A program made the translations under genes and the position numbers. 64,000 nucleotides of DNA from CAZFER01 sp964517495 (GTDB taxonomy: Bacteria; Hinthialibacterota; Hinthialibacteria; Hinthialibacterales; Hinthialibacteraceae), in assembly GCA_964517495.1 (NCBI GenBank), contig CAZFER010000009.1, positions 61,313 through 125,312 of the forward strand, in the 5' to 3' direction. Positions 16,925 to 26,185 of this stretch are shown here, piece by piece. The notes under the pieces were generated by a model, which had not been told where the DNA came from, made no database searches, and saw only the letters and a list, made by a program, of their open reading frames with translations. How positions within the stretch are numbered: position 1 is the first letter of the stretch; the number at the start of each line of letters is the position of its first letter.

Positions 16925-18012
16925 CGGAATTGAATTGAATCCGTACCAGTGAACATCCCCTGAGCATGTAGTTTAAACTCATCCGGGCTGGATGAGGCAT
17001 AGAGAGCTTCTTCAAAGGTAATAATATCCTGCTTATATAAATTAAGAATGGATTGATTGAATGATTGCATCCCCAGGTCTTGCCCTTTTTTCATTAATTC
17101 CTGCAGTTTATAAAATTCGCCTTCAAGCAGGGCTTTTTTCACGCTGGGGGTACTGCGCAATATCTCCAAGGCAGGTATGCGGCCTGTTTCATCTTTTCGC
17201 CGCAGCAAACGCATGGAGACTATCCCTTGGAGGGATAAGGAGAGTTCGTGACGAACCTGAGCACGTAAATAGTCCGGAAAGTAGTTAATAATTCTGTCCA
17301 GGGTATGCGACACATCAACAGTATGCAGAGTGGTCAAGACCAAATGGCCAGTTTCAGCGGCGGAAACGGCTGTCATCATGGTGTCCATATCACGCATTTC
17401 TCCGATCAGGATAACATCCGGACTTTGGCGCACGACCTGACGGAGAGCGTCCTTGAAATCATGGGTGTCATAGCCGACTTCGCGCTGATTCACCACCGAT
17501 TTGCGATCTGTATGGATAAATTCAATGGGATCTTCGATCGACATAATGTGACGGGCGAAATTCTGATTGATATGGTGGATCATGGCGGCCAGGGTGGTTG
17601 ATTTACCGCTTCCTGTCGCGCCGGTGATAATGACCAATCCACGGGGCAGTTCGGCCAGCTGCTGGATAGCGAAAGAAAGATGCAGGTTCGAAAAGGTAAG
17701 ATCCGCATCCTTAATTAAACGAGCAACCAGACCAATATGGCCCTGTTGACGAAACATATTGATTCGGAAACGAAATCCTGAATCAAGCGTATAGGCGAAA
17801 TCCAAATCAGGACGTTCGGCAAAAACACTCGCTTGATGCTCATTCAGGATGGCGTTGGCGATTGCTTCCATGTCTTCATCTGCTATTGCCTGTTCGTCTT
17901 CCAAGCGCATAACCTGGCCGTTAATACGCATGGAGGGGGGTATCCCAACTTTCAAGTATAAATCCGAAGCATCCTTTTCACCCATCATCACAAGAAGATC
18001 AAAAATCCTCAT
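16912..18012 (-). CDS. Second type IV pilus retraction ATPase, PilT/PilU-like
   Basis: 366 residues from the ATG at 18012, whose product MRIFDLLVMMGEKDASDLYL aligns with family N-termini; a GTG at 18024 is in frame but has AGGA directly against it. Motifs are Walker A GATGSGKSTT near residue 126, MSIEDPIEFIHTD, VILIGEMRDMDT and TGHLVLTTLHTVD. The P-loop here is the canonical one. The two paralogs are in tandem and co-directional, as with pilT-pilU pairs, and probably function in the same retraction machine; which is the principal motor is not clear. No pilin or assembly genes are in the window. Confidence 0.92.
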   Translation of the reverse strand: MRIFDLLVMMGEKDASDLYLKVGIPPSMRINGQVMRLEDEQAIADEDMEAIANAILNEHQASVFAERPDLDFAYTLDSGFRFRINMFRQQGHIGLVARLIKDADLTFSNLHLSFAIQQLAELPRGLVIITGATGSGKSTTLAAMIHHINQNFARHIMSIEDPIEFIHTDRKSVVNQREVGYDTHDFKDALRQVVRQSPDVILIGEMRDMDTMMTAVSAAETGHLVLTTLHTVDVSHTLDRIINYFPDYLRAQVRHELSLSLQGIVSMRLLRRKDETGRIPALEILRSTPSVKKALLEGEFYKLQELMKKGQDLGMQSFNQSILNLYKQDIITFEEALYASSSPDEFKLHAQGMFTGTDSIQFRQDL

Positions 18013-18024
18013 CTCCCCACACAC

Positions 18025-18616
18025 TCCTGTTCACATTGGCGTTATATTTCCTTGCTTATATTCTCATTAGATATGATTTTGGAAAGTGTATATTGAAAAA
18101 TTCCATTAGTCAGGCAAATATCACAAATAATCGATTTTATTTGAACGGATCTTCCAGAGAGAAAATAACGTAAGCTTTTGCCAAATAAATATTCACATGC
18201 ATTTTGAGTTATCATATGTAGCCACTAAAAATTTTAATAAAATCGAATTAATCCATTTAATGATGAGTTGTATGCGTTATAAGAGTAGATATTTTATATG
18301 TGGACCAATGCCGATATACTCAAAATGGGAAAATTCGCACTCGACCTCTCCTCCGGAGCTCCTACCATGGGATGGCAAGGTGAAGCACACCCCGATTGCC
18401 AACCTCTCAAAATGGAATCACCAAGAAATCGAAACCATCCTTTTGGCTCTTAATCGAGTTTCGTTCAATGTTATTGATGAGATTCAGTATCTATGTTACT
18501 CTTGCATTAATAGGTTAAAAATCAGCGTATTTGTTGATAGGAGAGGTATGGCTTTTTTTGATTTAACTTAAGCATTTGTATCTCTTATCATCAAAAAAAT
18601 GCAAAAGGAGTATAGT
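18025..18616. other. Gene-poor region with an unconvincing 124-codon frame
   Basis: The first ~150 bp should hold the promoter of the pilT pair. A plus-strand frame at 18197-18571 encodes 124 residues that match no family I know, has no ribosome-binding site and contains a mixed GC-rich core (about 18330-18420, with TCCTCCGGAGCTCC) that looks unlike its AT-rich flanks. It may be a decayed insert. I do not annotate it as a gene. Confidence 0.35.
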
Positions 18617-19954
18617 ATGGTCCAAGATAAAAGATTTGATACTCGATTGAAACAAGAAAAGAAATCATTGAAGAATGTATCGCGCCGGGACTTTTTTCGA
18701 AACAGTGCGGCGGGTGCGGGATTGCTTATCCTCCCGGGTTGGTCAATCGCCAAAGCGGCATCTCCAAATGATAAATTGGATATCGCCGTGATCGGAATAG
18801 GGGGACAAGGGCGTTCCAACCTGAATAGTGTTGATAGTGAAAACATTGTGGCTCTTTGCGATGTTGATGATGAACGTGCAGGGGATGCGTACGATAAACA
18901 TCCCAAAGCCAAAAAATACTATGATTTCCGCCGCATGCTTGATCAAATGGATAACCAGATTGATGCAGTGGTGGTCAGTACGCCTGACCATACCCATGCC
19001 CATATTGCATTAACCGCTATGGAGATGGGCAAACACTGCTATTGTGAAAAACCGATGGCCCATGATGTTCATCAAGTGCGAATGATGACGGATCTGGCAC
19101 GTAAGAAAAAACTGGCCACTCAATTGGGCGTCCAGCGGCACACGATTGGAAATGTTCATCGTGTGGTTGAAATCATTAAATCTGGCGCCATTGGTGAAGT
19201 GCGCGAGGTGTATTCATGGAAAGGCGGCAGCCGGGGCATGCCGGATATGCCAAGTAAGTTCCCCCCTGTCCCCGATCATCTCAAATGGGATCTATGGCTG
19301 GGACCGGCGGATAAACGGCCTTATAGTCCTGCGTATTGCCCTTATAATTGGCGTTTTTGGTGGGACTTCGGCACCGGAGAAACCGGTAACTGGGGATGCC
19401 ATATTTTGGATATCCCTTTCTGGGCACTTGATTTGGCTCATCCGAATAAGGTTTCCGGCTGGGGACCGGAGGTTGATCCACAGCGCTCACCAAAAGAAAT
19501 GTTCACAAAATTTGAATTTCCCTCACGAGGCGATCAGCCGCCGGTAACGCTTTATTGGAGCCATACCAATGAACCTCAGCCCGTGATGAAGGAACATAAT
19601 ATACCCAAATCCGGGAATAATATCTTTGTGGGTTCCGAAGGGATCCTGGCCTGTGATTTTGGCAAACGCAAACTGTATCCTGAAGATAAATTCGCTGATT
19701 TTAACGAACCGGAACAAACGATTCCCGATTCACCCGGTTTTCGCAAGGAATGGATCATCGCTTGTAAAGGCGGCGAAGCAGCCACCTGTAATTTCGATTA
19801 CAGCGGACCACTAACCGAAACTGTTCTACTAGGCAATGTTGCTTATCGCGTTAAAGATGAATTTGAATGGGATGCCAAATCAATGAATGCCAAGGATTGT
19901 CCGGAAGCGGTAAAATATATCCGTCCCGACTACCGGGAGGGATGGCCATTATAA
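18617..19954 (+). CDS. Tat-exported Gfo/Idh/MocA-family oxidoreductase
   Basis: 445 residues from the ATG at 18617, preceded by AAGGAG with a six-nt gap; the ATG at 18599 lacks a site. A twin-arginine signal SRRDFFRNSAAGAG at residues ~23-36 directs folded export. The Rossmann motif IAVIGIGGQGRSNL follows at about residue 57, then VVSTPDHTHAHIA near 118 and the catalytic-region motif HCYCEKPMAHDV near 142. Family members oxidise or epimerise sugars and inositols with NAD(P). The closest look is to periplasmic oxidoreductases of planctomycete-like bacteria that act on 3-keto or glycosidic sugars. A DUF1080 protein nearby fits such a pathway. A decayed paralog follows immediately. Confidence 0.9.
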   Translation: MVQDKRFDTRLKQEKKSLKNVSRRDFFRNSAAGAGLLILPGWSIAKAASPNDKLDIAVIGIGGQGRSNLNSVDSENIVALCDVDDERAGDAYDKHPKAKKYYDFRRMLDQMDNQIDAVVVSTPDHTHAHIALTAMEMGKHCYCEKPMAHDVHQVRMMTDLARKKKLATQLGVQRHTIGNVHRVVEIIKSGAIGEVREVYSWKGGSRGMPDMPSKFPPVPDHLKWDLWLGPADKRPYSPAYCPYNWRFWWDFGTGETGNWGCHILDIPFWALDLAHPNKVSGWGPEVDPQRSPKEMFTKFEFPSRGDQPPVTLYWSHTNEPQPVMKEHNIPKSGNNIFVGSEGILACDFGKRKLYPEDKFADFNEPEQTIPDSPGFRKEWIIACKGGEAATCNFDYSGPLTETVLLGNVAYRVKDEFEWDAKSMNAKDCPEAVKYIRPDYREGWPL

Positions 19955-19996
19955 ACGAATGACGATAATACAATCCATCCTTGAGAGGAAAATACT

Positions 19997-20781
19997 ATGG
20001 AACCAACCATCAATCGACGCAATATGCTGAAATCATCCGCCGCAGCGGGTGCAGCCTTCACGGCACCCATGATTGTATCACCCAAGGTTTTCGGTGCGAA
20101 TGACACCCCTGTAATGGGTCTTATCGGTTCAGGTGGGCGTTGACGCTCCGTGATGGGGATGCATCAGCGTCATGGGATTAAATTTGTGGCGGTTTGCGAT
20201 GTTTCTGAACCCAAAATAGCTGCTGGTGTTAAAGATGCAAAACGGAATAATGATGGAGAAGTCAAGGTATATCATGATTTCCGTGATTTATTGGCTCGAA
20301 AAGATATTGACGCTGTGGTTATTGCTACACCTGAGCATTAACACTGCCGTCAATCGGTTATATTAAGCATATGATTGGTGCAGATACACCTGACATCTTT
20401 ATTTCCACCTTCCGCTACAAAAATTTTGTAGCAACCTGGACGGTCAATTACACCAGTAATTTCTTTGATTGGTGGCATATTATTTTCCAGGGTATTGATG
20501 GCACAATGTATCTTCATCGCAATGGATTTAATATCTATCTTGATAAGGATAAACCGAACAACAGTGACTTTCCTGGTAAACCGCACATTACGTATGAAGG
20601 CGGCTTGCCCAGTCAGCCGCATGTTGACAATTTTGTTGAGTGTATGAAAACACGAGAAAAACCCAACGCACCGGTGGAAATCGGCCATACTGCTGTTTGC
20701 GGTCCTCACCTGGCGAATGTAGCCTATCGCAATGGCAAATGGGCGAAATTGAATCCCGAAGCCACTAAAGTCACAGTATAA
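19997..20781 (+). pseudogene. Decayed Gfo/Idh/MocA oxidoreductase with Tat signal
   Basis: The gene has an intact start (GAGAGGAAAATACT before ATG) and an RR-type signal (NRRNMLKSSAAAGAA). The Rossmann motif GLIGSGGR is cut by TGA at 20141, where GGA (Gly) is expected. The same frame continues with VKVYHDFRDLL and VVIATPEH to a TAA at 20339, where the family has Trp in PEHWH. After that the frame changes and only the C-terminal domain remains (from about 20365, ending PEATKVTV), so roughly 150-200 middle codons are missing. Two stops, a frame change and a large deletion together mark a pseudogene rather than recoding. Confidence 0.9.
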
Positions 20782-20812
20782 ATTTGGATTCCAATGGAGT
20801 GTTTCATCAATC

Positions 20813-20849
20813 AACGCCCCCTATCTTTTTCTGGGGGCGTTTTCTTTTC
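20813..20849 (+). terminator. Intrinsic terminator after the oxidoreductase pseudogene
   Basis: AACGCCCCC and GGGGGCGTT form a 9-bp stem around an 11-nt loop, followed by TTCTTTTC. It separates the plus-strand oxidoreductase unit from the convergent anti-sigma gene. Confidence 0.85.
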
Positions 20850-20860
20850 GTTTCTTAAGC

Positions 20861-21730
20861 TCAATACGCCATGATTAAATCTTTCATTGAAATTGAAAGG
20901 TCAGCCAGTGTTTCTTCGAATTGATTGGGATCGAAGAATTCGGAGGGTTGTTCTTTAAGGTAAGAAAAGAAAATATCGTAAGTGATCGACTTATCGTGCT
21001 CGATCAATTTCAAGTAAACCGGCAATAAACTATCCCTTAATGTCCAAATCCTAAGTGTTTCATTGGTGTTCTCTCGCTTGAGTTCAAAAATATTGATATC
21101 TGTCGAAACCTCTTTAACACGATTTGGAATGGGCTGTAAATCCTCCATATTGCCAGTGAAGGATTGAATCACGGTTTTAAGTGAGAAATCTTCCGCGGTG
21201 TTTAAATACTCAATTACATTTTGTAGTACTTTATGAGGCTCATCCGATTCGCGAGTGGAGATATCAAATGCCTTTTGAATACCTTGGCGGTTAGCGAAAG
21301 CGATTTGGGTGCCATAACGTAATCGAAATTTTCCACCTTCGCCCATCCAGAATTCAAATTGTAAAGCATGGGATGAATGGATTTCCCGGGCATGAACCGT
21401 GGCATGAAAAAAAGAGATGGTTTTGAATTGTTGGGCAACTTCGGCCCAGGTGGGTGTTTGGTTGCTCCAAAACAGAACCGTCAAAAATATCATGGCAATA
21501 ATGCCCACCGCGCCAGCCCAGGCCAAATTCCAGCGATAAAACCAAGGTATACCTTCACTCTGTTTTTGCCTGGCTTCGTCATTTTTTACGGCAGGATGAT
21601 AAGCAAGGTTTTCTCGAAAGGTTAAAAGGGCTTTCTCCATTCTCTCGTTTACATCGGGGGGAATATCATCGCTCATAAGTTGATGTAATTCCTTTTTCAT
21701 TTGTTCTTCATCTGGAGACAGGTGATCCAT
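20861..21730 (-). CDS. Probable anti-sigma factor, single-pass membrane protein
   Basis: 289 residues. A cytoplasmic N-terminal part (1-70), one membrane helix (about residues 75-95, GAVGIIAMIFLTVLFW) and a large extracytoplasmic domain. It starts four bp after the stop of an ECF sigma gene, the standard arrangement of sigma and anti-sigma. The zinc-binding HxxxCxxC of ZAS anti-sigmas is absent from the N-terminus, so the contact surface is of another kind. The outer domain contains a beta-rich region reminiscent of lipoprotein-like sensor domains (residues ~110-260), but I cannot name it. The role is inferred mainly from context. Confidence 0.72.
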   Translation of the reverse strand: MDHLSPDEEQMKKELHQLMSDDIPPDVNERMEKALLTFRENLAYHPAVKNDEARQKQSEGIPWFYRWNLAWAGAVGIIAMIFLTVLFWSNQTPTWAEVAQQFKTISFFHATVHAREIHSSHALQFEFWMGEGGKFRLRYGTQIAFANRQGIQKAFDISTRESDEPHKVLQNVIEYLNTAEDFSLKTVIQSFTGNMEDLQPIPNRVKEVSTDINIFELKRENTNETLRIWTLRDSLLPVYLKLIEHDKSITYDIFFSYLKEQPSEFFDPNQFEETLADLSISMKDLIMAY

Positions 21731-21734
21731 GTTG

Positions 21735-22259
21735 TTAAGTCCTCACTTGCAGCAGGTCATTTTTATCCAAAATAGTGCGAAGATAAGCCAAGCCTTTGGA
21801 GACATGGGAGCGTGCGGTTTGTTCGCGACATCCTAAACAAGTGGCGATGGTGGCGTACGATTCATTTTCAAATAACCTCAAGAACACCGCTTGCGCCTGT
21901 TTGAGGGGCAAAGCACTCAGAGCCTGTTGTATTGTGGCTACTAATTCCTGTTTAAATGATAGTGGTTCATGTTCAACCGAAATAAAGTCGAATCCACTTT
22001 CCAAACATACCTCATTGGTTCCGATTCGGGCCTTTTTTCTTAACAAATCATAGGCTGAACTCATGCATATGCTTAAGATATACGCTTTGGGATTGGGGTG
22101 ATTCAGTATACGATCCAAGTTGATCCATACTTTATATAGCGCATCTTGAAAGGCATCCGCGGCATCATCCGGATCCTGAACAATACGAATGATGCCGCGT
22201 TTCATGCTTTCTTTAATGGGCTCGATCAAGCGGTTATACACTTCGTTCGAGGAATTCAC
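21735..22259 (-). CDS. ECF-type RNA polymerase sigma factor
   Basis: 174 residues. Region 2 is seen in DPDDAADAFQDALYKVW (about residues 27-45) and region 4 in LPLKQAQAVFLRLFENESYATIATCLGCREQTARSHVSKGLAYLR, split here as residues ~118-160, with the helix-turn-helix in the second half. Region 3 is missing, as in all ECF factors. The start is a GTG at 22259 with GAGG eight nt upstream; the only nearby ATG is out of frame. It is followed by its probable anti-sigma factor. The regulon is unknown. Confidence 0.9.
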   Translation of the reverse strand: MNSSNEVYNRLIEPIKESMKRGIIRIVQDPDDAADAFQDALYKVWINLDRILNHPNPKAYILSICMSSAYDLLRKKARIGTNEVCLESGFDFISVEHEPLSFKQELVATIQQALSALPLKQAQAVFLRLFENESYATIATCLGCREQTARSHVSKGLAYLRTILDKNDLLQVRT

Positions 22260-22325
22260 ATTAGAACCTCAATGTTTGTGATTATTGAATGAATGATTCC
22301 ACATTGTAGAGAATTATCTCACAAC

Positions 22326-22859
22326 TTATTCTTCATAACCGCCTTCGATTATAAAGCATCCAACAGGTTTGCAAGCATCCATGGCCTCTTCCAGAGTTTT
22401 GGGCAGATATTTTTCATAGATTTCAACGGCAACGTTGTATTCCAGATCAAGTCCTTTTTCAATTTTACCATTTTTATCAAATGGTTTGAAGAAAATCTCC
22501 CCATAGAAGAATGTATCCTTCATCACTCGTCCTTCCATGATGATCAGTTTCGGATCATCATAACTTTCATCGCGCAAAATCAAAATCAGTTTTCGCAATC
22601 CATCTTTTTTGTATTCATAATACAGGCGAACCACTTTTAAACCACTATCGCTATTGGATAGTTTTCCGGTGACATACCCATCGGCATCGACATGAATTTT
22701 CGCCTGAAATGAAGCCTCTTTCATTTCGTCATCCATTAATATCTTGGCTTTCCCCTTACCCGACCAGGTCAAAGGAACATCCACATCCTGCGCCAATCCG
22801 ATCATCGCAGCCGAGAACAAGAATACCATTGTGAGAACCACTGAAAACACTCTGTACAT
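22326..22859 (-). CDS. Secreted protein of unknown function
   Basis: 177 residues from the ATG at 22859, which has AAGGAG eight nt upstream; upstream in-frame codons are not coding in character. Signal peptide at residues 1-24 (ending GLAQ). The mature part is beta-rich and acidic with KGKAKILMDD, DGYVTGKLSNSDSGLK and a repeated lysine/aspartate pattern. It may be a sandwich fold that binds a ligand. I do not recognise it. It follows the DUF1080 gene on the same strand by 109 bp, so the two may be co-expressed. Confidence 0.7.
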   Translation of the reverse strand: MYRVFSVVLTMVFLFSAAMIGLAQDVDVPLTWSGKGKAKILMDDEMKEASFQAKIHVDADGYVTGKLSNSDSGLKVVRLYYEYKKDGLRKLILILRDESYDDPKLIIMEGRVMKDTFFYGEIFFKPFDKNGKIEKGLDLEYNVAVEIYEKYLPKTLEEAMDACKPVGCFIIEGGYEE

Positions 22860-22968
22860 CGAAAAATCTCCTTTAAATAAGAATATGATGAGGATACGCA
22901 TGTTAAGCGCGAAATCCTGTTTTACACATAAACGTAATCGGTTAAATGATTGTGTAAAATTAAATCTC

Positions 22969-23778
22969 TTATTCTTCCAATGGCAAAATTTCAATTTTGC
23001 GGAATTCCGTTGGATGGCTTTCAGCTTGCAAAGAAATGTAACCTTCTTCAAGTAGTTTGTTATCCCCTTTGATCAATTTTTTGGCATCGTTATCATTTTC
23101 GTCAATTTGGGGATTTTCGTATTCCAGCACCACTTCACCGTTGATGATGTGCTTGATCTTACCGCTGCCGTGGACTTCGATTTCCGCGGTGACCCATTGA
23201 TCGCCGTGATACGTTTTGGAATTGGATGAATTGCAATGCCGTGTGACCAGTTTGCCATCCATGACGATATGGGTACCGGGTGAACAAACATTACCGGTTG
23301 TTCGTTTGTTTTTGCCATCACCCCCGAGGAGTTGTGCTTCAATGGAGACAGGAAAGGATTGATCCTTACGCATGGATTTTGGATCCTGGCAATGAAGCAT
23401 AATACCATTGTTACGTAACGCCCAACCGGGTCCACCTTTCACTTGTTCACCAACAAAGCGATATTCAACCCGGATGATATAATGAGAAAATTTCTCTTTA
23501 TAAAAAATATGGCCATATCGTTCATTAAACTGGTCATATTGGTCATAAGAGACCTTCATCACGCCATCTTCCACTCTGAAAGTATTCCCAAAATTTTCAC
23601 CTAATTCATATCCTCTTATTTTGGCTGTCCAGCCATCCAGATTTTTGCCATTGAACAGCTGAATCCATTCCTTTTTCTCTTCCGCCTTCACACTGGTGAT
23701 GCCGAAGACGATGAACAGAGATGCGAACATGATTAGCCCACGGTGTCTCTTCAAATAAGTTTGAAACGTTGTCATCAT
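22969..23778 (-). CDS. DUF1080 (3-keto-disaccharide hydrolase-type) secreted protein
   Basis: 269 residues. Signal peptide 1-32, then the family start WIQLFNGKNLDGWTAK. Further signatures are FRVEDGVMKVSY, YIIRVEYRFVG, GPGWALRNNGIMLHCQDP and the C-terminal GYISLQAESHPTEFRKIEI, all typical of the concanavalin-like DUF1080 fold. Several relatives hydrolyse 3-keto-glycosides made by Gfo/Idh/MocA oxidoreductases, one of which is encoded at 18617. This protein may act in the periplasm on oxidised glycosides; the exact substrate is unknown. Confidence 0.88.
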   Translation of the reverse strand: MMTTFQTYLKRHRGLIMFASLFIVFGITSVKAEEKKEWIQLFNGKNLDGWTAKIRGYELGENFGNTFRVEDGVMKVSYDQYDQFNERYGHIFYKEKFSHYIIRVEYRFVGEQVKGGPGWALRNNGIMLHCQDPKSMRKDQSFPVSIEAQLLGGDGKNKRTTGNVCSPGTHIVMDGKLVTRHCNSSNSKTYHGDQWVTAEIEVHGSGKIKHIINGEVVLEYENPQIDENDNDAKKLIKGDNKLLEEGYISLQAESHPTEFRKIEILPLEE

Positions 23779-23907
23779 AAATTGCTCCTTATTTAGATAA
23801 GATAATGAATTAATTTATCAAAATTTGGAGGAAAGAGTAAGAGATTAATGATCGTCAGGATGAAATAACCACTATGCATTCTTTTTATTAATTAAAGGAG
23901 ATCTCGA

Positions 23908-25530
23908 ATGAATAAATTTTTCAAAGTCATATTCCTCATAATTCTATTTATATTTCCTGTTAACTCCAATGCGGATATTTTCGATGATATCCGCAATGAA
24001 GCGCTTAAGCCGCCGTTTGGGGAACAAGGGCGTCCGCTACCTTTGGCGGCGCATTGGAACATTCGCACGTGGGATGCATTCTATCAGTCACAATTGATTG
24101 AAGCCGGGCATCATATTTTGCCTTCTATTCCCCACCCCAAAATTGATGGGACCATTCAAGAAGATAAACTTGCGGAATTTTACAAGCCCATCCTCACCAA
24201 ATGGTCAGAGTGGAAAATCCCCTTCACGGTCCGCGATAACAATTGGCTACGTGAATTACAAAAACCACCATTTCGTGATCTTCCAGAAGAATCCAATCCT
24301 TTGACGATTACGCCAGAAGGCAAGATTAATAATCGGCCCAGTCCTTTCGGAGCGTTAGATGTTTGGCAAAAGGCTGGCCACCGATGGACCGATAACCCCA
24401 TGATCAAGGCTTTGCAAGAGATGTACCCCGATCCCCCACTGGTGGTTTTTCTTTCCAACAACGAAACCCGTAAACTGCGTTGGCACGAATTGAACAATTC
24501 CAAACGTTTTATCGAACGATATGGAAAGGATGCTTCCGATGAAAAAAAGCGTGAAGTGACTGCCAAGAACTTAACCAAGCGATTCCAAACGTTTTTTGCG
24601 GGTCTGCGCAATGGTTTAACAAACGAGACATGGAAGAAAAACGCTCTTTTGATGGGCTATAATGCTTTTGGACCTGCTTTTTACGGCCGATGGGATGGTT
24701 GGAAAGAATACGCCACCCCTACAGACAATCAAATTGCCATCCAACCTCATTTTTGGGATGGCGGCAGCCCGTCTTATTATGATAACAATTGGGAACAGAT
24801 TAAAACTGATTACCGGGTTTGGAGTGTCCAGTGTGAATCCATGAACTGGGTGTTTATGCTGAAGGAAGCCTGGCAAATAAATCCTGATTTCTGGTTCGAA
24901 ATGTCGGTGTGGGACGGCGACCGTTCCAGCTGGTTACCCGGTGAAGAGGATGAAGTCGATCCGGCGAATTCAAAGCCGATTCAGTACCTCAGGCGTGGCC
25001 AATCATGGACGACGGATCGGTATCATGGCCGGGTGCAATATGGCATGTGGATTATTCGTCCCCGATCGGTACGGGAATTTCGCGGCCATGTGCAACCACG
25101 CGAAGGCCACCGTTATGAAGATTATTGGTTGGCGTTGTTAAAAGCCGTGGATAAGGTATGGCAAAATGAAACGCTCACAGAATTTTGGCGATTTGGAACA
25201 TTGGTGCCCAATCGAGAATATCAACATCCCTGGCAAGCCAATGTGTTGGATAAGAATAAGGACGAGGATCGTTGGTTTTTGCTGAATACCAGTCTCGATG
25301 CTCCACGGCCTTGGAATAATAAAACTGAAATTAAGGTTTTTTCTCTGGCTCATCGCATTGGTGAGATACCCAATCGGCGTTGGCTGGTTTATGCTCATTC
25401 TCCACTTAAATCCCGCAGGGGAGTCGAAGTTGAAATACCTGAGTACAAAAAAATCACCATCGACGTCCCTGTTGCTGGAGCATTTTACATAATTGATGAA
25501 AGCAAAAAGACAGTGAAAAAAGTTGAATGA
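23908..25530 (+). CDS. Large secreted protein, possible glycosidase-like barrel
   Basis: 540 residues. Signal peptide 1-22, then aromatic-rich sequence with many Trp and Tyr (AAHWNIRTWDAF, NAFGPAFYGRWDGWKEYATP, YRVWSVQCESMNWVF, EMSVWDGDRSSWLPGEEDE), a texture typical of carbohydrate-active (beta/alpha)8 enzymes. Acidic residues in VWDGD and GEEDEVD could be catalytic, but no family signature is recognised. A C-terminal beta-domain (from about residue 460) ends in a beta-sandwich-like stretch. The AAAGGAG site gives a firm start. It stands alone, divergent from the DUF1080 gene with ~130 bp between. Confidence 0.72.
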   Translation: MNKFFKVIFLIILFIFPVNSNADIFDDIRNEALKPPFGEQGRPLPLAAHWNIRTWDAFYQSQLIEAGHHILPSIPHPKIDGTIQEDKLAEFYKPILTKWSEWKIPFTVRDNNWLRELQKPPFRDLPEESNPLTITPEGKINNRPSPFGALDVWQKAGHRWTDNPMIKALQEMYPDPPLVVFLSNNETRKLRWHELNNSKRFIERYGKDASDEKKREVTAKNLTKRFQTFFAGLRNGLTNETWKKNALLMGYNAFGPAFYGRWDGWKEYATPTDNQIAIQPHFWDGGSPSYYDNNWEQIKTDYRVWSVQCESMNWVFMLKEAWQINPDFWFEMSVWDGDRSSWLPGEEDEVDPANSKPIQYLRRGQSWTTDRYHGRVQYGMWIIRPRSVREFRGHVQPREGHRYEDYWLALLKAVDKVWQNETLTEFWRFGTLVPNREYQHPWQANVLDKNKDEDRWFLLNTSLDAPRPWNNKTEIKVFSLAHRIGEIPNRRWLVYAHSPLKSRRGVEVEIPEYKKITIDVPVAGAFYIIDESKKTVKKVE

Positions 25531-25540
25531 GTGGCATCAC

Positions 25541-25867
25541 TCAGCTGATTGCCTTACGTAACCGTTGAAGTTCTTTAAATTCCTCTTTCAGGGAGTCACA
25601 CACTACATCACAGATTCGGAATACCATATCGCTGCTGATGCAGTAAAGCATTTTTGTGCCCTCACGGCGCGAGCTGACCAATCCCGCGCGATGCAAGGTA
25701 TTTAAATTGGCTGAGGCGGTTCCGTGCTTCAACTCAGCCGCCTCGGCGATTTCACTCACACTCATCTCGTTCTCTTTCAGAAGATTCAATATGCGCAACC
25801 GGGTTGGTTCCGACATGGCTTTTAAGCGATCAGCGATTAATATCAAAAGTTCATCGTCCATCTTCAT
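25541..25867 (-). CDS. ArsR/SmtB-family transcriptional repressor
   Basis: 108 residues, the usual length. Winged helix with AMSEPTRLRILNLL (residues 18-30), the recognition helix region LKHGTASANLNTLHRAGLVSSRREG (~46-70, quoted as LKHGTASANLNTLHRAG) and wing. Cysteines at 76, 86 and 90 are the only ones; they do not sit where BigR/SqrR (C41, C107) or ArsR have theirs, but a thiol sensor is still possible because the divergent operon handles persulfides. Good start: GGAGGG eight nt before ATG. Its promoter overlaps that of the operon it probably represses. Confidence 0.9.
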   Translation of the reverse strand: MKMDDELLILIADRLKAMSEPTRLRILNLLKENEMSVSEIAEAAELKHGTASANLNTLHRAGLVSSRREGTKMLYCISSDMVFRICDVVCDSLKEEFKELQRLRKAIS

Positions 25868-25892
25868 GAAAGATTCCCTCCATCATTTTTTT

Positions 25893-25933
25893 TTGCCATA
25901 TTCCTATTATACCACTATACTATAGTAAAGCAA
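25893..25933. promoter_or_regulatory. Overlapping divergent promoters with a shared ArsR-type operator
   Basis: Plus strand: TTGCCA (25893-25898), 17-nt spacer, TATACT (25916-25921), reading into the DUF2892 gene. Minus strand: TTGCTT (plus 25928-25933), 16-nt spacer, TATAAT (plus 25906-25911), reading into arsR. The two promoters overlap face to face, and the 8-bp palindrome ACTATAGT (25919-25926) overlaps the plus -10 and the minus -35, so one bound ArsR dimer could block both. Confidence 0.7.
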
Positions 25934-25957
25934 GAAAATATAAAACGGAGGACAATC

Positions 25958-26185
25958 ATGACAACGGAACGTATTGTTCGTATTGTAGCGGGTGCATTCG
26001 TACTCATCAGTCTGACGTTGGGATTGCTACATTCACCCTGGTGGTTTGCATTTACCGCCTTTGTTGGTCTGAATCTTTTCCAATCGGGCTTTACCAATTT
26101 TTGCCCGCTCGAACTCATCCTGATCAAATGCAACATACCCGCCTGTACGTTGAAGGAGGATAAACATGTGGATGGAACTGTTTAA
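25958..26185 (+). CDS. DUF2892 (YgaP-like) membrane protein
   Basis: 75 residues with a YgaP transmembrane-type sequence: TERIVRIVAGAFVLISLTLG, then LHSPWWFAFTAFVGLNLFQSG and FTNFCPLELILIKC. Two helices carry the FxxCPLE-type turn, which contains Cys46-like residues conserved in this family. In E. coli YgaP the same domain is fused to a rhodanese; here the rhodanese is on the reductase two genes downstream. GGAGG precedes the ATG by six nt. The gene overlaps the next one by 20 bp. Confidence 0.88.
   Translation: MTTERIVRIVAGAFVLISLTLGLLHSPWWFAFTAFVGLNLFQSGFTNFCPLELILIKCNIPACTLKEDKHVDGTV

Noticed and set aside
18060..18095. Possible sigma-54 promoter at TTGGCGTTATATTTCCTTGC near 18035
   Set aside because: The gap between the GG and GC elements is four bp too long and it points away from the pilT genes.
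18197..18571. 124-codon plus-strand frame
   Set aside because: No ribosome-binding site, no recognisable family and uneven composition; kept only as a region note.
20141..20341. Recoding of UGA as Gly (or Sec) in the second oxidoreductase gene
   Set aside because: UGA serves as a normal stop in other genes here (mnmG, SGNH, SPFH partner), and the same gene also carries a TAA, a frame change and a large deletion. A pseudogene explains everything.
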